Source: a virus
Reading direction: 5' to 3' (one strand)
Virus record (IMG/VR): IMGVR_UViG_3300042935_000975
Coordinates: 1 to 51,040 of that record
DNA length: 51,040 nt
How positions within the stretch are numbered: the stretch's first letter is position 1; each line of letters begins with the position of its first letter. Below, piece by piece: positions 47,525 to 51,040 of the stretch. A program made the translations under genes and the position numbers. The notes beneath the pieces are model-generated. The model had not been told where the DNA came from, made no database searches, and saw nothing but the letters and a program-made list of their open reading frames with translations.

Positions 47525-49194
47525 GTAAAGTAACATTAGTGACAGGATTATGGGATATAGGTAGAGGAGACCTTCAAGAGGGTTGGTCTCGTTCATTCCA
47601 ACATTATTTAGATAAATTTCAACAACTATTACAAGTTGATGTGAATATGATTATTTTTGGTGACGAAGAGTTAGAGAAATTTGTGTCAAACAATAGACGA
47701 AGTGAAAACACACAATTTGTTCGTAGAAGTTTGTCTTGGTTTAAAGACAACGATTTTTTTGATAAAATACAAAATATAAGAACAAATCCGGATTGGTATA
47801 ATCAAGTCGGATGGTTAACCGATTCAACTCAAGCTAAATTAGAGATGTATAACCCGTTGGTTATGTCAAAAATTTATCTCCTACACGATGCTAAAATTTT
47901 AGATAGGTTTAATTCAGAATATATGTTTTGGATTGACGCTGGGTTAACAAATACAATTCACCCGGGATATTTTACACACGATAAGGTTTTAGATAAATTA
48001 CCTCAATTAGTTAAAAATTTTCATTTTGTTTGTTTCCCTTATGAAACTAATTCTGAAATCCACGGATTTAAATATCCTGAATTATGTGAATTAGCCGGAG
48101 AACCAGTTAAAATGGTTGCTCGAGCAGGTTTCTTCGGAGGAAGAAAAGATGTTATATCAGATATTAACGGTATCTATTACGGGTTAATGAATGATACATT
48201 ATCACAAGGGTTAATGGGAACTGAAGAATCGTTATTTACAATTATGACATACAAATACCCTGAGTTGATTAGTTATTCAGAAATAGAAGATAATGGATTA
48301 ATGGGTAAATTTTTTGAGGACTTAAAAAATAACACGACTCAAGTTAAAGAAAGTGTTTTACCAATTAAACCGAATAGTTTAGACACATCCAAAGTTGGAT
48401 TGTATGTTATAGCATTTAACTCACCTAAACAATTTGAGGTATTAATCCAATCTATGTTAGATTATGATTCTGACTTTATTGATAAACCAAAAAAATTCTT
48501 ATTAGATAACTCAACCGATTTATCAACAACACCAAGATATCTTGAACTATGTGAACAATATGGTTTTGAACATATTAAAAAAGACAACATTGGTATTGTC
48601 GGGGGGAGAGTGTTTGTTGCTGAACATTTTGATGAAACTGATTTAGATTGTTATTGGTGGTTTGAAGACGATATGGCTTTTTATCCAAAAAAAGGTGAGG
48701 TATGTAGAAATGGGTTCCCTCGTTTTGTTGATAAATTATATCAAAAATCAGTAGAGATTGTTAAAAAAGAAAATTTTGATTTTCTTAAATTAAATTTTAG
48801 TGAATTTTTTGGTGATAATAGTGTTCAATGGAGTTGGTATAATGTCCCTCAAGATTTTAGACAATCTCATTGGCCGAATAACCCTAAATTACCGGTTCAA
48901 GGACTAGACCCTAATTCACCTAAAACACAATTTAAGGAGATAAGGACATATAAAGGGTTATCATATGCGACAGGGGAAGTTTATTTATGTAATTGGCCGA
49001 TAATATTAACAAGAGAAGGTAACTATAAGTGTTATTTAGAAACAAAATGGGCTCACCCATTTGAACAGACGTTAATGTCTTATTGTTATCAAGAAACTGT
49101 TAAAGGAAAAATTAATCCGGGATTATTGTTATTAACACCAACGGAACACGATAGATTTGAACATTATGACGGTTCATTAAGAAAAGAAAGTTAA
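47521..49194 (+). CDS. Bifunctional glycosyltransferase: HtrL/YibB domain + GT2-like domain
   Basis: 557 residues. Domain 1 (about 1-270): MSKVTLVTGLWDIGRGDLQE, NPLVMSKIYLLHDAKILDRF, YMFWIDAGLTNTI (WIDAG 137-141), ARAGFFGGRKDVI and GTEESLFTIMTYKYPELISY, all typical of HtrL_YibB (PF09612). Domain 2 (about 295-557): LYVIAFNSPKQFEVLIQSML, KKFLLDNSTDLSTTPRYLEL, KDNIGIVGGRVFVAEHFDET and CYWWFEDDMAFYPKKGE, a GT2-like core with EDD. Two chain-extending activities in one polypeptide resemble polysaccharide synthases. ATGA-type overlap with the gene before it. Sugar and acceptor unknown. Confidence 0.78.
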   Translation: MSKVTLVTGLWDIGRGDLQEGWSRSFQHYLDKFQQLLQVDVNMIIFGDEELEKFVSNNRRSENTQFVRRSLSWFKDNDFFDKIQNIRTNPDWYNQVGWLTDSTQAKLEMYNPLVMSKIYLLHDAKILDRFNSEYMFWIDAGLTNTIHPGYFTHDKVLDKLPQLVKNFHFVCFPYETNSEIHGFKYPELCELAGEPVKMVARAGFFGGRKDVISDINGIYYGLMNDTLSQGLMGTEESLFTIMTYKYPELISYSEIEDNGLMGKFFEDLKNNTTQVKESVLPIKPNSLDTSKVGLYVIAFNSPKQFEVLIQSMLDYDSDFIDKPKKFLLDNSTDLSTTPRYLELCEQYGFEHIKKDNIGIVGGRVFVAEHFDETDLDCYWWFEDDMAFYPKKGEVCRNGFPRFVDKLYQKSVEIVKKENFDFLKLNFSEFFGDNSVQWSWYNVPQDFRQSHWPNNPKLPVQGLDPNSPKTQFKEIRTYKGLSYATGEVYLCNWPIILTREGNYKCYLETKWAHPFEQTLMSYCYQETVKGKINPGLLLLTPTEHDRFEHYDGSLRKES

Positions 49195-49209
49195 TTCTAT
49201 ATTTTGAAG

Positions 49210-49216
49210 TATTTAT
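49210..49216 (+). promoter_or_regulatory. TATTTAT late-type motif
   Basis: GAAGTATTTATAAATAAAAACT, 14 bases before the ATG at 49231; almost the same 20 bases as before the minus-strand gene at 6984. Confidence 0.6.
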
Positions 49217-49230
49217 AAATAAAAACTTTA

Positions 49231-49917
49231 ATGGAATTTTTTATAAAGAAAAACGCAACCTTACCTCTTCTTAAACTTCAAGTAGTAAAAGATGGTAGAA
49301 GTGATTACAATAATTTTATGGAATTATTGGAATCCTCAACCATATTCTTTTCTATGGTTAATTCTGAGACAGGTATTCCAAAAATAACTTCAAGACCAGC
49401 GGGGTTTGTTGAAAAAATATTTGACGACCCCAATGCAGAACCTGAATATTATATTTACTATCAATTTACCAAACAAGACACGAGTGTTGAGGGTAGAAAT
49501 GAAGGACAATTTTTAATAAAGACATCTGACGGTAATATAATATTACCAATTAGGGAAAAACTAAACATATATATTCAAGAGTCATTTATTGCTGACGATT
49601 TAGAATATGATACTTGCTACACATCAGTTTATCCTTGTTGTGTATCACATTCTGTTATACCACAACCACCATCACTTGTATATTTTAATTATGAATTAAT
49701 TAAAGACAAAGATTTTATTTATAAAACAATCCCTAATAATAATTTAGATGACGATGTTATACCAAATAACGATATTATAACGAGTAATATTCCTGACAAT
49801 AATTTAGGTGATGACATCATACCAAATAACAATATTATAACAAATAGTATTCCTGATAATAATTTAGGTGATGATATAATCCCAAATAATGATATTATAT
49901 CAAACATTTTACTTTAA
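49231..49917 (+). CDS. Virion-type protein with C-terminal 20-residue repeats
   Basis: 228 residues. The N-terminal 150 residues form a beta domain (ATLPLLKLQVVKDGRSDYNN; SRPAGFVEKIFDDPNAEPEY; GQFLIKTSDGNIILPIREKL) of a kind repeated in T4-like phages of Bacteroidota as a small fibre or whisker. Residues 146-160 hold two Cys (YPCCVSHS). The C-terminus is three copies of I-P-D-N-N-L-G-D-D-I-I-P-N-N-x-I-I-T-N, a parallel-stack repeat. Late-type motif upstream. Unknown function; a virion surface protein is inferred. Confidence 0.55.
   Translation: MEFFIKKNATLPLLKLQVVKDGRSDYNNFMELLESSTIFFSMVNSETGIPKITSRPAGFVEKIFDDPNAEPEYYIYYQFTKQDTSVEGRNEGQFLIKTSDGNIILPIREKLNIYIQESFIADDLEYDTCYTSVYPCCVSHSVIPQPPSLVYFNYELIKDKDFIYKTIPNNNLDDDVIPNNDIITSNIPDNNLGDDIIPNNNIITNSIPDNNLGDDIIPNNDIISNILL
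49729..49908 (+). repeat. 60-bp tandem repeat, three copies
   Basis: Copies begin at 49729, 49789 and 49849 and encode I-P-x-N-N-L-x-D-D-x-I-P-N-N-x-I; few differences. Confidence 0.85.
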
Positions 49918-49935
49918 CTTTTTTAAAGTGTTTGA

Positions 49936-49942
49936 TATTTAT
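49936..49942 (+). promoter_or_regulatory. TATTTAT late-type motif
   Basis: TTTGATATTTATAAATAAATA, 31 bases before the ATG at 49974. Confidence 0.55.
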
Positions 49943-49973
49943 AAATAAATAAAAAAAAACAAAAAAAATAATT

Positions 49974-51040
49974 ATGTCAATAGGTTTAAGAATTATCAGT
50001 AATAATTTAATAGGTAAAACCGCGTCTGTTACCTTTACTCCAGCATCCGGAGGGACACCACAAAATTTAGGTATTCAGACAATACCATTTAATAATATTA
50101 CACCATATCCATATGGTAATTATGATATTAATGTTTTAGAATATAACTATAGTTACAATTTTAATGTGCCGGCGCCGGCTCCATTACAATCAGGTTATAC
50201 AACTACCCTTAGAGGTATTGTTAATCCGGAAGGTGGTTTAGCATATTCTTCGTCAACGTTATCGGAATCTTGGGGTGAGTATACAAAAGGATTTATTACT
50301 AGTAAAGGTTATTCCCCTGATGATATTATTTACGCCGAAGGTATATGTTCTGATGATGTTGATGGTCCCGTATTTACAGGTGTTGATAATATTGGACAAT
50401 TTCCAACTTCTATGAACACATTTCTTGGTCCGTTTATGTCAGGTGGTTTAGCAGGGTTCCCATTTGTTGGAACTGTTGGGTTAGGTGCTTGGGCTAGCCA
50501 CATTACAAGTGGCGGAACTTTATTTATAACAAGTACACCTCATATTGGTGTAACAATAGATGGTCGTGCGGGAAGAATGTTAAGAAAAGGTAAACCAGAT
50601 AGTATCACAGATAATACTTGTGGAGCTGTGGCGGGAGCCATAGGTGAGGTATTAACAACTTGGAGTGCTACCACACCAACATTTAGTACTTATTCAGGTT
50701 CAGGAGATTATGAATTTTATAAGTTAGTTGATATCTTATGGCCGTTTCGTGGTACATTATCAGGATTTACGGGAACATCGGAAGAAATATATAATAAACA
50801 AATGATTTTTTCAACAAATAAAATTAAAGAAAACGCATTTACTTATTTATTTGCTAATTTATCGGGAGCAACAAATAGTGTGTTATTATCAAGACCTTCT
50901 ACTGAGATATTTTTCACTAGTGGTGTTTTTATTAATACAGATTATGGATATGAATCATACGTTAATATCGACCAATTTTGGAAATATAGTATTAACGGTG
51001 GTTGGGTTGACCTAACATCAGAATATGTTTCAGGATTACC
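49974..51040 (+). CDS. Attachment domain + LCIB-like (theta-type) carbonic anhydrase domain, 3' end outside window
   Basis: At least 355 residues, open to the window end. Residues 1-70 (LRIISNNLIGKTASVTFTPA; PQNLGIQTIPFNN; YGNYDINVL; NFNVPAPAP) mirror the N-terminal domain of the fibre protein at 35957. Residues of about 95-235 fit the LCIB family of beta/theta carbonic anhydrases (PF18599, CO2-hydrating zinc enzymes): AEGICSDDVDG (C125, D127-D128), GGLAGFPFVGTVGLGAWASH (G158-H176), STPHIGVTIDGRAGRMLRKG (H190, R198-R201) and DNTCGAVAGAIG (C216). The Cys-His-Cys zinc set and the Asp/Arg dyad expected for the family are present. A virion- or fibre-attached enzyme is implied by the N-domain and position. 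Family recognition is by motif memory; catalytic activity is untested. Confidence 0.65.
   Translation, partial: MSIGLRIISNNLIGKTASVTFTPASGGTPQNLGIQTIPFNNITPYPYGNYDINVLEYNYSYNFNVPAPAPLQSGYTTTLRGIVNPEGGLAYSSSTLSESWGEYTKGFITSKGYSPDDIIYAEGICSDDVDGPVFTGVDNIGQFPTSMNTFLGPFMSGGLAGFPFVGTVGLGAWASHITSGGTLFITSTPHIGVTIDGRAGRMLRKGKPDSITDNTCGAVAGAIGEVLTTWSATTPTFSTYSGSGDYEFYKLVDILWPFRGTLSGFTGTSEEIYNKQMIFSTNKIKENAFTYLFANLSGATNSVLLSRPSTEIFFTSGVFINTDYGYESYVNIDQFWKYSINGGWVDLTSEYVSGL

Overview
The window is a dense, AT-rich stretch of a large tailed phage genome of the T4 superfamily (contractile tail, T4-type head), almost certainly infecting a Bacteroidota host. Support for a phage: a gp23-type major capsid protein, a gp5-like baseplate OB-fold protein, a gp55-like late sigma factor, PhoH, dUTPase, a DnaQ/PolB-type 3'-5' exonuclease, a free-standing HNH endonuclease and very long modular fibre proteins. 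Support for the host: no Shine-Dalgarno signals but A/T-rich leaders, a Bacteroidota-style promoter (TTTG-N19-TATATTTG), a Bacteroidota-style signal peptide, and extracellular modules (PKD + DUF285/BspA repeats, a DDYNR-type lectin-like module) of the kind common in Flavobacteriia.

Layout. (1) 1-6.0 kb: 3' part of the capsid gene, HNH endonuclease, then mostly unknown genes, one of which encodes a HExxH metallopeptidase whose N-terminus copies the capsid protein's predicted propeptide cleavage site. (2) 6.1-12.6 kb, minus strand: structural genes (Cys-rich protein, baseplate/tail proteins, coiled-coil proteins). (3) 12.6-27.2 kb, minus strand: late sigma factor, then a compact run of overlapping genes mixing glycosyltransferases, nucleotide-sugar enzymes (Gmd, Fcl-like, a ColD-like dehydratase with His in place of the PLP lysine, another SDR), PhoH, dUTPase and exonuclease. 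(4) 27.3-30.0 kb, minus strand: five-gene operon of small, probably virion or prohead proteins, bounded by a late-type promoter and a terminator. (5) 30.0-44.1 kb, plus strand: fibre cluster with Pro/Thr-repeat linkers, LamG-like, PKD and DUF285 modules. (6) 44.2-49.2 kb: five more glycosyltransferases, the first of the polypeptide-GlcNAc-transferase type (GT60/PF11397). (7) 49.2-51.0 kb: a small fibre-like protein with C-terminal repeats and a truncated protein joining a phage attachment-type domain to an LCIB-like (theta-type) carbonic anhydrase domain.

How it may work together: the phage appears to carry its own glycosylation equipment, about twelve glycosyltransferases plus a GDP-deoxyhexose pathway, next to mucin-like Pro/Thr-rich fibres, suggesting self-decoration of virions or modification of host surface glycans. 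A heptamer TATTTAT recurs just upstream of structural genes on both strands and is the likely late promoter element. No intergenic stretch exceeds about 115 bases, and I see no tRNA, rRNA, CRISPR array, insertion sequence or integrase.
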